From JBOFSQ01 sp051651625 (lineage in GTDB: Bacteria; Planctomycetota; Planctomycetia; Pirellulales; Thermoguttaceae), in assembly GCA_051651625.1 (NCBI GenBank), contig JBOFSQ010000043.1:1-24475 (forward strand): a stretch of DNA of 24,475 bases. Direction: 5' to 3'. The position numbers were made by a program, and so were the translations under genes. Below are positions 16,578-24,420 of the stretch, piece by piece. Positions within the stretch are counted from its first letter, which is position 1, and each line of letters starts with the position of its first letter. The notes beneath the pieces were generated by a model, which did no database searches, was not told where the DNA came from, and saw only the letters and a list, made by a program, of their open reading frames with translations.

Positions 16578-16728
16578 GGCTTGTTCTCGGCTGGGCCTTT
16601 TGAAAAATTGGGTGAACGCAAACGACGAGATTTGCAACGAGATGCGGGTGTGAACGCCAACCGCCCACGCCACATATAGCACAAGATACCGCAGACGCTA
16701 TTTCTGTCAACGAGAGACGCGAAGAAAC

Positions 16729-16756
16729 GTAGGGGCGACCGGCCGGTCGCCCCTAC
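16729..16756. repeat. Perfect 28-bp GC-rich palindrome
   Basis: The sequence GTAGGGGCGACCGG is followed at once by its reverse complement. It has no loop and lies in the 308-base gap between the HydB-like gene and the plus-strand secreted protein gene. Palindromes with this core are found dispersed in many bacterial genomes. The rest of the gap, apart from the AGGACGTATAGG copy at 16812-16845, shows nothing I can name. Confidence 0.85.
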
Positions 16757-16811
16757 TTGGCCGCGCGAAATGCGGTATACTCGCAGGCCGAGATTGGTGA
16801 GCAACACCAAT

Positions 16812-16845
16812 AGGACGTATAGGTCCTATATGACCTATATGTCCT
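16812..16845. repeat. AGGACGTATAGG palindromic repeat, copy 2
   Basis: AGGACGTATAGG (16812-16823) pairs with CCTATATGTCCT (16834-16845) with one mismatch. A second, nested pairing is possible (TATAGGTC at 16819-16826 with GACCTATA at 16832-16839). It is nearly identical to the copy at 2112-2145 and ends about 40 bases before the start codon of the secreted protein gene. Confidence 0.85.
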
Positions 16846-16885
16846 ATGAAATCATTCACCCACACCCCACAATGAGACCAACACT

Positions 16886-19420
16886 ATGAATCGCCTTTCA
16901 TTCGCACTCGCCGCGTTCGCATTCGGAATCGCCGCTGTTGTTCACGCGGAATACCCCGCGTTTGAGCCGGTCAATCCGTACCCGCCGGTTGTCGTGGCGA
17001 CGCCGCTGGCGTACACGTTTCCGCTCGATGGGAGCGACGTTTGGGACAACGTCAACGACGCAAAACTCGTCGCCTCTGACGGGCGTCTCACGATCACCGC
17101 GACCGGAAGCGACCCGTACTTTTGTACAGCCGACATCGCTGCGGCTCTCGAAAAATCTGGCGTGCCGCCGATAGTTGGCAGCGTCCAAATCGAGATGCGA
17201 ATTCGCTCCGCGAGCGGGACAGCGTGGCAAATCTTTTGGACGAGCCGCGAAAACCCGCACTGGTCAGAGTCGCAGGCGAAACGGTTCACACTTCCGAGCG
17301 AAAATGCGTGGCACGACATCACACTCACGCTCGACAATGTTGGAATGTTGAAAAATCTGCGAATCGATCCGGGGACGCGGGCCGGGGTTTCCGAGATCGA
17401 GTTGCTGAAACTTCATCGCGTCGAATACTCGCCGGAACGCCCGCAAATCGTGGCGTTCGACGCGAGTGCCGCCGCTGCCAGATCGTTCAACGATGCTGCC
17501 ATACTCGTTTCGCCCGACGGAAAAACTATCGTCCGGTTTCCACGCGACCCCAGTAACCCGCCCTTTGCACGCGAGGGGAATCGCGCACTGATCGAACGCG
17601 ACGGTAAGTGTGTCGCGGTTATCGCACCGCTCGTTTCGCGCGACGATTTTCTGCCGGTCGGCGGAAGGCGTCCGACGACTCGCGTTCCGCAACATCGCGG
17701 CGCGGAGCCACTGAAACTCGTTCGCGTGACAGACGACGAAGTTGCCTTCGCGTCGCGCGACGAGAACCGCATCTGGCTGCAACTGCGATTCTGGTTTGAC
17801 GCAACAAACGAACTCAACTACGAACTCGCCGCAAGCTCGCCGGTTCACGGCCCAATCGTGCGCACATTCGGGACGATGGAGCAGGCGATTTTGCCGGGCG
17901 TCGAATATCTCGAACGCGGCGAGCACTCGTCGTCGAAGGCCGACATCGAAACCGCCGAGTCGCTCCGGTACTCGCCCAGTCCGCTCGACGTGACAATTCC
18001 GCTCGCGGTCATCGCCACTGATCGTGCAAGTGTCGCGCTGCTCTACGACGACCCGACAAACTGCGTCGTCTTCGCTACGCCGAACTTTTTGGATGACGAT
18101 CAAAAGTCGCATCGCGTTAACATTTTCGGCGCGAAGCAGCGTGCGACGATCCGCATCGGCGATGCGTGGAGTGAGACGAATCGCGCCGAAGACGCGGTGT
18201 TGTGGGGCGTGCGCAAACGCGGTTTGTACCCGCTTCCACAAGTTCCGCGCACCGCCGAAGAGCAGCGAAAACTCAACCTCGCCGGACTCACCGAGTCGTT
18301 CGCACACGACGTTCAGCGCGGCTGGGCACACGCTATCATTCAGGGGAATCCGAACGTCTTTCCATTTAACTACTCCGCCGATTGCGTTTCAACAATTTGG
18401 CAAATTACCGGAGAACTTCCCGACGTGCCGCGACTCGATTTCGGCGGTGCGCACCTCAACAATTCGGTCGCATACTTTTTGACGGGGCGTGCGCAGACGT
18501 GGCGCAACATCGTTGATGACCGTGCCCGTGAACTGCGAAACGAACAGCGAGGTGACGGCACGTTCGGTTACGCCGGTCAATACTTGCGCGGCCACTGGGA
18601 AGATACCGCATCGGGATTCACTGGATTCAAAACTTTTGTTTTGCTTGAGCACTGGCGCGAAACGGGGAACGCACTGTCGTTGGCCGCTGGACTTCGCGGT
18701 GCAGAAAGTTTGGAAAAATTTCGCACGCCGCGCGGCGCACAGACTTGGGAACTGTCGCTCCACACGCCCGATATTATGGCGTCGGCGTGGGGCGTGCTCG
18801 TTTGTGTCCGCGCGTTTGAAGCGACGCAAGACAACGTTTGGCTCGAACGTGCGCGACGCTGGGCGATCAGCGGACTGCCGTTCGTTTACCAGTGGCACCG
18901 TGACGACCTTCCAGTGATGGCATACGCGACGACGCCAGTTTTCGGTGCGACGAACTTCGTTTCACCAAACTGGATCGGACTCCCCGTGCAGTGGTGCGGC
19001 CTCGACTTTGCAGAGGCGTTGTTTATTCTCGCCGAGTACGATCCACCGAGCGACAAAAATCTTGACTGGCGCAAAGTTGCTGAAGGAATTCTCATCTCCG
19101 GCGAGCAGCAGCAATACGTTGGCGGTGATTCGATTGGACTTCTCCCCGACTCGTTCACGCTCTCAACGCAAACGCGGAATCCTGCCGACATCAATCCGGT
19201 CGTGCTTGAACGGTTGCGGCGTCGCGTGCAAGGTTTACCGCCAGAGTTAATTGTGAGCGTGAGCGACGACGGTGCGTACCGTGTTATTGCACCGTTTCCG
19301 GCAACGTTCGCTGGGAACGTTGCAACTTTCGCCGCGCCGAAAGAGACCCGTTACCAAGTTGTCACCAGTTCGGGCCGCGTCGTTGACGCAACCGGAAACG
19401 CAACCATAAGTTGTCCGTGA
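16886..19420 (+). CDS. Secreted protein with a probable alpha-helical-barrel glycosidase-like domain
   Basis: The 844-residue protein has a signal peptide cut after VHA (residue 21). Residues about 30-190 form a beta-rich, carbohydrate-binding-like module (FPLDGSDVWDNVNDAKL, WQIFWTSRENPHWSE, LTLDNVGMLKNLRIDP). A middle beta region (about 195-450) follows, and the C-terminal part (about 470-800) has repeated helical segments with aromatic residues, such as FGYAGQYLRGHWEDTA and SLHTPDIMASAWGVLVC, as in six-hairpin glycosidases and polysaccharide lyases. I cannot name a CAZy family or a catalytic residue. The protein should be exported to the periplasm or beyond. It is the only plus-strand gene in this part of the window, is preceded by the AGGACGTATAGG repeat, and has no clear operon partner. 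No strong ribosome binding site is seen. Certain as a gene; function tentative. Confidence 0.85.
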   Translation: MNRLSFALAAFAFGIAAVVHAEYPAFEPVNPYPPVVVATPLAYTFPLDGSDVWDNVNDAKLVASDGRLTITATGSDPYFCTADIAAALEKSGVPPIVGSVQIEMRIRSASGTAWQIFWTSRENPHWSESQAKRFTLPSENAWHDITLTLDNVGMLKNLRIDPGTRAGVSEIELLKLHRVEYSPERPQIVAFDASAAAARSFNDAAILVSPDGKTIVRFPRDPSNPPFAREGNRALIERDGKCVAVIAPLVSRDDFLPVGGRRPTTRVPQHRGAEPLKLVRVTDDEVAFASRDENRIWLQLRFWFDATNELNYELAASSPVHGPIVRTFGTMEQAILPGVEYLERGEHSSSKADIETAESLRYSPSPLDVTIPLAVIATDRASVALLYDDPTNCVVFATPNFLDDDQKSHRVNIFGAKQRATIRIGDAWSETNRAEDAVLWGVRKRGLYPLPQVPRTAEEQRKLNLAGLTESFAHDVQRGWAHAIIQGNPNVFPFNYSADCVSTIWQITGELPDVPRLDFGGAHLNNSVAYFLTGRAQTWRNIVDDRARELRNEQRGDGTFGYAGQYLRGHWEDTASGFTGFKTFVLLEHWRETGNALSLAAGLRGAESLEKFRTPRGAQTWELSLHTPDIMASAWGVLVCVRAFEATQDNVWLERARRWAISGLPFVYQWHRDDLPVMAYATTPVFGATNFVSPNWIGLPVQWCGLDFAEALFILAEYDPPSDKNLDWRKVAEGILISGEQQQYVGGDSIGLLPDSFTLSTQTRNPADINPVVLERLRRRVQGLPPELIVSVSDDGAYRVIAPFPATFAGNVATFAAPKETRYQVVTSSGRVVDATGNATISCP

Positions 19421-19440
19421 GCGTTCACGAAGTTTTGAGG

Positions 19441-19607
19441 AGGAGTTATTTTAACGCGGAAATCGCGGAATGACGGAAGACGCGGAAGTTCTGAATTCCG
19501 CGTCCTTCCGCTTTTCCGCGTGTTCCGCGTTCTCTCTCCTCTCCGTGTCTTTGTGCCTCCGTGTGAAAAAAAGAACTGCTCGTAAACGCAAAATCCGTGA
19601 ACGACTT
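19441..19607. repeat. CGCGGAA/TTCCGCG inverted-repeat element after the secreted protein gene
   Basis: This gap between two convergent genes is filled by an imperfect palindrome of AACGCGGAA-like units (from 19453) and TTCCGCGTT-like units (to 19531). It is followed by GTGTGAAAAAAAGAACTGC (from 19561) and AAAATCCGTGAACGA (19590-19604). Those two end segments also border the element inside the membrane protein gene at 20297-20492. No gene is visible in this gap. Confidence 0.7.
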
Positions 19608-19608
19608 T

Positions 19609-21336
19609 TCAGAAACCGGTCATCGTGTTTGCGTCACCCGCATAGATTTCAATCAGCGCGACGCCACCACATTTCTTGGTGAAACACGGCGTTCGATTTT
19701 CGGTGAGGGAAACGTCGGTCGGCTCCATCGCACTCGTTCGCCGCTGCAAGACGTACCAAAAACAGTTTGGAAGTTCTTCGCTGCGGTTCCGCGCGACTCG
19801 GACGGCGCGAATCGCCTGCGGCAACTCGCCAAACCTTTGTTGTAACGCAAGCGTCTTCTGCGACGTTGCACTGAAAACGACGAGTCCGTCAGCGGGCGTA
19901 TTCGCTGCAAGCCAGTCGCTCACTTCGGCGTCGAGACCGTCCCACCAGTACGTCGGTTCAAAACCGCACGCAACCGCGCCGCGCACGCCGCCAATCGCAC
20001 CGCCGTAAAACGACAACCACTGCGGAGCGTAACAGACAAGATTCGCAGAACCAACCAACATCACGACAACGACTGCAATTCGCGCGGCGACGCCTCTATT
20101 CCAAACCCACCACGCCCCAACCGCCGCGAGAATCGACAGCGACGCAAACGCTGAAACGAACAAACGTTCCGCGTCGTGAACGGGCGTCCCCGGAATCGCC
20201 CGCGCAGCAAGCGGCACCACCGCACTCAATAAGACAATGCGAAACCAAGTCTTCGCTTCAGGCGTGAGAGCGGTTCGATTTTCTTGATAGCGTGTGAGCA
20301 GTTCTTTTTTTCTCACACGAAGGCACAAAGGCACGAAGAGGAGATGAATCCGCAGATAACGCAGATGATCACAGATTTTAAGATGTGAACGAAAAATCTG
20401 CGTAAATCTGCGTAATCTGTGGATAAAACAACGTCTATCTTCCTTTGTGCCTTCGTGCCTTTGTGTGAGACTCCTCAAAAATCCGTGAACGATTACCACA
20501 CCGCCAATCACCGCAAAAACAAGGTGTCCAATCGGCAGCGTAATCGCTGTCCAAACGAGCGTGTTGTAAACGGGAAGCGGGTGGTCGAGGTTGTACATTC
20601 GCCCGAAGAAGAGCGTCGGGATGTTGAAACCTTCGCGGGTGACGTTGCGTGTGACGAACGTCACAAAACCGCCGAACGGGTCGGGCCAAAGCGTAGCGTG
20701 AAGTGACACAAAAACGCAAACCGCGATCAACATCGCCAGTAACGTGTGAACAAACACGCGCCGTGTACGCCACATCGTTACGCACGCAAACACGAGAAAC
20801 GGAATCGGCACCAGCCAACCCGAAAACTTCATCGAGATCGCAAGTCCGATCACGAGACCGAAGAGAACCGTTCGCCACCACGACGCAAACTTCGTGTCGA
20901 AAACGGCCAGTGCGATCAGTCCCATCGAGACCAGCGGCGAGTCGCACGCGGCGATGTGAAGGTGTGCGAAGAGACGCGGCGTCGTCAGCAGAAACGTGAC
21001 AACAAAAACGCCAAACAGCGGCGACACCAGCGTTGCACCGCGCGCCGCAACGAGTCCGCACGCCACCGCCGCAAGAACTATCGGCCCGAACCGCCGCTGC
21101 GTTTTTTCCCCCCAAAACTTTGGCGCAGCACAACGTCCCGCCGCGATCACCCACGCATAACCAGACGGATGACCTTCACCCTCGGTAATATGCCGCCAAA
21201 CTTCACCGCGAAGCAGCGACGATGCGCGGTCGATTGACTCGCCTTCGTCCCACGTCAGCGGAAGTTGCGGCGATGTCGCCAAAAGCAAAATCGCAACGAC
21301 AACGGTGATGAAAAAGAAGATGCGGTATCCGTTCAC
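19609..21336 (-). CDS. GT39-like membrane glycosyltransferase carrying an in-frame repeat insertion
   Basis: The 575-residue protein has many transmembrane helices. The N-terminal loop has the GT-C signature LTWDEGES with D30-E31, the usual catalytic or metal-binding acidic pair of PMT/ArnT-type enzymes, and later IPGTPVHDAERLFVSAF resembles the conserved loop before the last membrane segments. Such enzymes transfer a sugar from a polyprenyl-phosphate donor on the outer face of the membrane. The C-terminal soluble part (about 450-575) is of the size seen in the family. Residues about 285-348 (LRSLTQRHEGTKEDRRC and on) are not protein-like; they are the translation of a palindromic repeat element at 20297-20492, which keeps the frame open. 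Without it the protein would be about 510 residues. The donor and acceptor are unknown. Confidence 0.85.
   Translation of the reverse strand: MNGYRIFFFITVVVAILLLATSPQLPLTWDEGESIDRASSLLRGEVWRHITEGEGHPSGYAWVIAAGRCAAPKFWGEKTQRRFGPIVLAAVACGLVAARGATLVSPLFGVFVVTFLLTTPRLFAHLHIAACDSPLVSMGLIALAVFDTKFASWWRTVLFGLVIGLAISMKFSGWLVPIPFLVFACVTMWRTRRVFVHTLLAMLIAVCVFVSLHATLWPDPFGGFVTFVTRNVTREGFNIPTLFFGRMYNLDHPLPVYNTLVWTAITLPIGHLVFAVIGGVVIVHGFLRSLTQRHEGTKEDRRCFIHRLRRFTQIFRSHLKICDHLRYLRIHLLFVPLCLRVRKKELLTRYQENRTALTPEAKTWFRIVLLSAVVPLAARAIPGTPVHDAERLFVSAFASLSILAAVGAWWVWNRGVAARIAVVVVMLVGSANLVCYAPQWLSFYGGAIGGVRGAVACGFEPTYWWDGLDAEVSDWLAANTPADGLVVFSATSQKTLALQQRFGELPQAIRAVRVARNRSEELPNCFWYVLQRRTSAMEPTDVSLTENRTPCFTKKCGGVALIEIYAGDANTMTGF
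20297..20492. repeat. Palindromic repeat element inside the glycosyltransferase gene
   Basis: Outer arms CTCACACGAAGGCACAAAGG (from 20312) and CTTTGTGCCTTCGTGCC (from 20443) are imperfect inverted repeats; inner arms are ATCCGCAGATAACGCAGAT (from about 20348) and AATCTGCGTAATCTGTGGAT (to 20424). The element is in frame with the gene on the minus strand, has no stop codon in that frame, and shares end segments with the element at 19441-19607. Units of this sequence type are known as dispersed repeats in several bacterial phyla. Confidence 0.8.
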
Positions 21337-21346
21337 GGGTTTATCA

Positions 21347-21430
21347 TAGACCTTGTTCGGAACATCAAATTGTGGCGATTTGGTAGTTCCGGTTCGGCAT
21401 AGCCGAACCGCTGTGCGGGTGTGAGTTTCC
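21347..21430. repeat. GGTTCGGC-ATA-GCCGAACC dispersed repeat, copy B (single arm)
   Basis: The 19-bp hairpin GGTTCGGCATAGCCGAACC is at 21391-21409. The flanks TAGACC, GTTCGGAA, GCGATTTGGTAGTTC and GTGCGGGTGT occur in the same order as in copy A at 6191-6271. The second long arm of copy A is missing here. It fills the gap between the glycosyltransferase start and the cysteine desulfurase stop. Confidence 0.85.
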
Positions 21431-21444
21431 GAACAGTTACAAAA

Positions 21445-22632
21445 TCAGCGTGGACATTCGTTTGCGTCGTCCCAGAACGGCGACGCGCGGCGGAGTTGCG
21501 CGATCACTTGCGGAAAAGTTTCGAGTACGCTATCGACTTCCGCATCAGTGTTGTAACGCGACAAACTAAATCGCACCGACCCGTGCATCGCCGTGAACGG
21601 TACGCCCATCGCCGTCAAGACGTGCGACGGCTCCAGCGAACCGGACGTACACGCCGACCCGCTCGATGCACAAATACCTGCGTCATTGAGGAGATACAAA
21701 ATCGACTCGCCCTCAACACTGTGACACGCAACGTTGAGTGTTCCGGGGGTTCGCGGCGCGCTGCCACCGTTAATTTCGAGAAACGATGTACGTTCGAGAA
21801 GGCCGCGTTCAAGCCGGTCACGCAGCGCAGTGATGTACGCAATTTCTGCGTCGTGGTTGTTGGCGGCGAGCGTCATCGCACGCGCCATCCCGACGATGAA
21901 CGCTACGTTTTCAGTCCCACCGCGCCGCCCCGATTCTTGATGTCCGCCCAAAATGAACGGGCGACAAGGCGTGCCACGCCGCAAATAAAGTGCGCCAACT
22001 CCCTTCGGCGCGTGGAACTTGTGCCCCGAAAACGACAGCAAATCGACGTGACGAAAGTTTTCCGAAAGATTGATCGGCAGCTTCGTCACCGATTGCGTTG
22101 CGTCGCAGTGAAAGGAGATGTGCGGATTCGTTTCCTTCGTCAGTCGCGCGAGCCGCTCTATCGGAAATACGACGCCCGTCTCGTTGTTGGCGTGCATGAT
22201 CGAGACGCAGAGCGTATCGGTTCGCAGTGCGCGAACGAAGTCACCGATGTTGAGTTCGCCCTGCCTGTTAACGCCGAGGAACGTTACTTCGTAACCGTTC
22301 CGCTGAAGTTCGCGGCAGACTTCGAGAACCGCTGGGTGCTCGACGGCGGTCGTGACGATGTGTCTCCGCTGCGGCTGTGCGCGGGCGACGCCGAAAAGTG
22401 CAGCGTTGACGCTCTCCGTCGCACACGAGACCCAAACAATTTCTCGCGGCGACGACGCACCAATGAGCGACGCCACCTCTTCACGGGCACTTTCAATCGC
22501 GTGTTTCGCCGCTTTGGCTGGCTCGTAAGCACTCGACGGGTTGAAGTAAACGTCTCGAAAATACGGCTCCATCGCCGTCACCACTTCGGGAGCGACTGGC
22601 GTCGTGGCGTTGTTGTCGAAATATATTGGCAT
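21445..22632 (-). CDS. Cysteine desulfurase (NifS/IscS type, group I)
   Basis: The 395-residue protein is a fold-type I PLP enzyme that takes sulfur from L-cysteine and delivers it as a persulfide for Fe-S clusters or thiolation. All key residues are present: YFDNNATTP at the N-terminus, H99 in VEHPAVLE, D177 and Q180 (HCDATQS), the PLP lysine K205 in FSGHKFHAPKG, the glycine/arginine loop RRGGTENV, and the catalytic C328 in SGSACTSGSLEPSHVL, in the long flexible loop of group I enzymes. It reads MPIYFDNNAT from the ATG at 22632, with no clear Shine-Dalgarno. No iscU, iscR or nifU is adjacent. It shares its upstream region, divergently, with the SelA-like gene; a selenium role (selenocysteine lyase) is possible but not shown. 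Confidence 0.94.
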   Translation of the reverse strand: MPIYFDNNATTPVAPEVVTAMEPYFRDVYFNPSSAYEPAKAAKHAIESAREEVASLIGASSPREIVWVSCATESVNAALFGVARAQPQRRHIVTTAVEHPAVLEVCRELQRNGYEVTFLGVNRQGELNIGDFVRALRTDTLCVSIMHANNETGVVFPIERLARLTKETNPHISFHCDATQSVTKLPINLSENFRHVDLLSFSGHKFHAPKGVGALYLRRGTPCRPFILGGHQESGRRGGTENVAFIVGMARAMTLAANNHDAEIAYITALRDRLERGLLERTSFLEINGGSAPRTPGTLNVACHSVEGESILYLLNDAGICASSGSACTSGSLEPSHVLTAMGVPFTAMHGSVRFSLSRYNTDAEVDSVLETFPQVIAQLRRASPFWDDANECPR

Positions 22633-22674
22633 CGGGATTGTTATGAAGAGTGTAGTAAGTTTTCACCAGCACAA

Positions 22675-22702
22675 AGTATAAACACTTCAAAGAATAACGC
22701 AA
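22675..22702 (-). promoter_or_regulatory. Possible sigma70-type promoter for the cysteine desulfurase gene
   Basis: On the minus strand TTGCGT (22697-22702) and TATACT (22675-22680) are 16 bases apart, with TATACT matching the -10 consensus in five of six positions and the -35 only in three. It lies 43 bases before the start codon. The call rests on sequence alone. Confidence 0.35.
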
Positions 22703-22744
22703 CAGCAATCCAAACCTTTCGTGTTGACAACCCGTCACACCGTA

Positions 22745-22772
22745 TTGAATGACACGCAAAATCGTGTATATT
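22745..22772 (+). promoter_or_regulatory. Possible sigma70-type promoter reading toward the SelA-like gene
   Basis: TTGAAT (22745-22750) and TATATT (22767-22772) stand 16 bases apart. If used, the transcript would have a leader of about 300 bases that includes the tandem repeat at 22808-23001. Weak evidence. Confidence 0.3.
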
Positions 22773-22807
22773 CCCACTCGTCGTTCATAACTCGTTTGCG
22801 ATTCCGT

Positions 22808-23001
22808 GTTCTGATTCGGGCACTCGCTTACGCTTCGCGTTCTGATTCGGGCACTCGCTTACGCTTCGCGTTCTGATTTGTTGGGCACTCGCTTACGCTT
22901 CGCGTTCCGATTTGTTGGCACTCGCTTACGCTTCGTGTTCTGATTCGGTCACTCGCTTACGCTTCGTGTTCTGATTTGTTGGGCACTCGCTTACGCTTCG
23001 T
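22808..23001. repeat. Six-unit tandem repeat of 31-34 bp
   Basis: Units start at 22808, 22839, 22870, 22904, 22937 and 22968. Each has a variable GTTCTGATT(CGGG or TGTTGGG) part followed by an invariant CACTCGCTTACGCTTCG. Unit lengths are 31, 31, 34, 33, 31 and 34 bp, the difference being the TGTT insert. A degenerate seventh unit runs on to about 23060 (CACTCGTTTACGCTTCC). The array fills most of the 446-base gap between the cysteine desulfurase and the SelA-like gene. It is not a CRISPR array, as there are no spacers of unique sequence. Confidence 0.9.
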
Positions 23002-23078
23002 GTTCTGATCACTGGCCACTAGCAACCGACCACTACTCCTGTCACTCGTTTACGCTTCCCGCTTCGATTTCACTTTCA

Positions 23079-24416
23079 ATGTTCCCACACTTTCCGAAAA
23101 TTGCTGACCTGATCGCCTCGCCGGTGATTCGTCCCTTTGTTGACTCCTTGCAGCCGGGGCCGGTGATCGCCGCAGCACGCAGCGTCTTCGACGAAGTTCA
23201 TACCGAGATGCGGTCGGTCGCCACCGAGTTTCGGATGCCCGATGTCTCCGAACTCGTCGCACGCATCGCCGAACGTCTCGCCGACCAAACTCGTTTCGCG
23301 CCACGCTCCGTCATCAACGCGACGGGAATACTCTTCCACGCCGACGCAACCTCGATCCCGCTCCCAGCCGCCGCGCTCGTTGAGATGGTACAACGAAACG
23401 GAATGGCAATCGACGACGCACCGCTGCGAACAATTCTACACGAACTCACCACCGCCGCCGACGCCGTCGTTCTGGCCAACTTCGTCTCCGCCAAAATGCT
23501 CGTTTCCGCGTCGCCGCTGATTGTCGCGCGAAGCGATGTCTACGAAGAAACGCTCGGCGACCGGCTCATCGACGTCTACCCGCCCGCGTCGCTTCTCGAA
23601 GTCGGCACCGTGAACAAAACAACGCCCGATGACTACCTCCGCGCAATCGCACAGTTGCCAAACGAGTGCTGCGCAAGTTGCGTCGTGTACTTCGCATCGG
23701 GCGCGTTTTCGGCTGGTCGTTTCACGCTCGAACCAGACGAAATTCGTCGCGTAATTGACGCCGCCCGCGAGCGTGGCGTTCGCACCGCAATTGAACTGGA
23801 ACTCGCAACGCTCGTCCCGCTCGTCGCACACGGGCTTGCGGCGGTGCCGCAACTTGCGGAAGTCGTCGCGTTAGGAAGCGACCTCACAATTTTTCGCGGC
23901 GGACAACTTATCGGCGGCCCCGATGTCGGTGTGATTGTCGGTCGCGGCGAGGCCGTTGCGCAAGTTCGTGAACATCCACTCTACCGCTCACTCCGCGCAG
24001 ATGCGATGTCGTCCGCCGGACTGCAAGCGACGCTAAACCTCTATCTTCAGTCGGGCGTTCTGGTTGAAACGTCGGTGCCGGTCTTGGAGCTTGTCTCAAC
24101 ATCGCTCGATAATCTCAAGAATCGCGCACACAGACTCGCCGGACAAATAACGGGGTGTGCGGCAGTGGCGATAGCAGAAGTTGTCGCTGGCCCAGCAGCA
24201 CTCACCGCCGCGCGAACTCTGGCCGTGCCGAGTTACCAGATCGAGATCACGCTACGAAACACAACCGCCGAGGCGTGGGCAAACTCGCTGCGTGCGGCGA
24301 CGCCGTCAATCGTTGTGCGAACCATCGCCCGCGAACAAGCCGAAATCGCCGTGATCGACTTGCGAACCGTACCCGCGTCGCAAGATTTTCTGATTGTTGA
24401 AGCGTGCGGTGAGTAG
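23079..24416 (+). CDS. SelA-like PLP-fold protein lacking the catalytic lysine
   Basis: The 445-residue protein aligns by motif with L-seryl-tRNA(Sec) selenium transferase: RSVINATGILFHADATSIPL corresponds to the SelA R-x-NATG-x-x-HTNLGR-x-PL, then DLTIFRGGQLIGGPDVG (268-284) to the PLP-lysine motif FSGDKLLGGPQ-G, and HPLYRSLRADAMSSAGLQAT to the following R-x-DK segment. The PLP-binding lysine is replaced by Q276 (codon 23904-23906), the aspartate before it by G275, the serine by R273, the D-GSG segment by ELELAT, and the DK after the second arginine by DA. It is therefore probably not a working selenium transferase. SelA converts Ser-tRNA(Sec) to Sec-tRNA; this protein may be a pseudoenzyme or have taken another role. 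It is divergent from a cysteine desulfurase. The start is uncertain by a few codons. Confidence 0.8.
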   Translation: MFPHFPKIADLIASPVIRPFVDSLQPGPVIAAARSVFDEVHTEMRSVATEFRMPDVSELVARIAERLADQTRFAPRSVINATGILFHADATSIPLPAAALVEMVQRNGMAIDDAPLRTILHELTTAADAVVLANFVSAKMLVSASPLIVARSDVYEETLGDRLIDVYPPASLLEVGTVNKTTPDDYLRAIAQLPNECCASCVVYFASGAFSAGRFTLEPDEIRRVIDAARERGVRTAIELELATLVPLVAHGLAAVPQLAEVVALGSDLTIFRGGQLIGGPDVGVIVGRGEAVAQVREHPLYRSLRADAMSSAGLQATLNLYLQSGVLVETSVPVLELVSTSLDNLKNRAHRLAGQITGCAAVAIAEVVAGPAALTAARTLAVPSYQIEITLRNTTAEAWANSLRAATPSIVVRTIAREQAEIAVIDLRTVPASQDFLIVEACGE

Positions 24417-24420
24417 TGCC

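Noticed and set aside
15705..16679. Plus-strand open frame of 324 codons opposite the HydB-like gene
   Set aside because: It is a shadow of the coding minus strand; no motif and atypical composition.
21421..22752. Plus-strand open frame of 443 codons
   Set aside because: It lies antisense to the cysteine desulfurase, which has every catalytic residue. The plus frame is Arg-rich and shows no recognised motif.
22808..23001. CRISPR array
   Set aside because: The units are directly joined, with no unique spacers, and no cas gene is seen.
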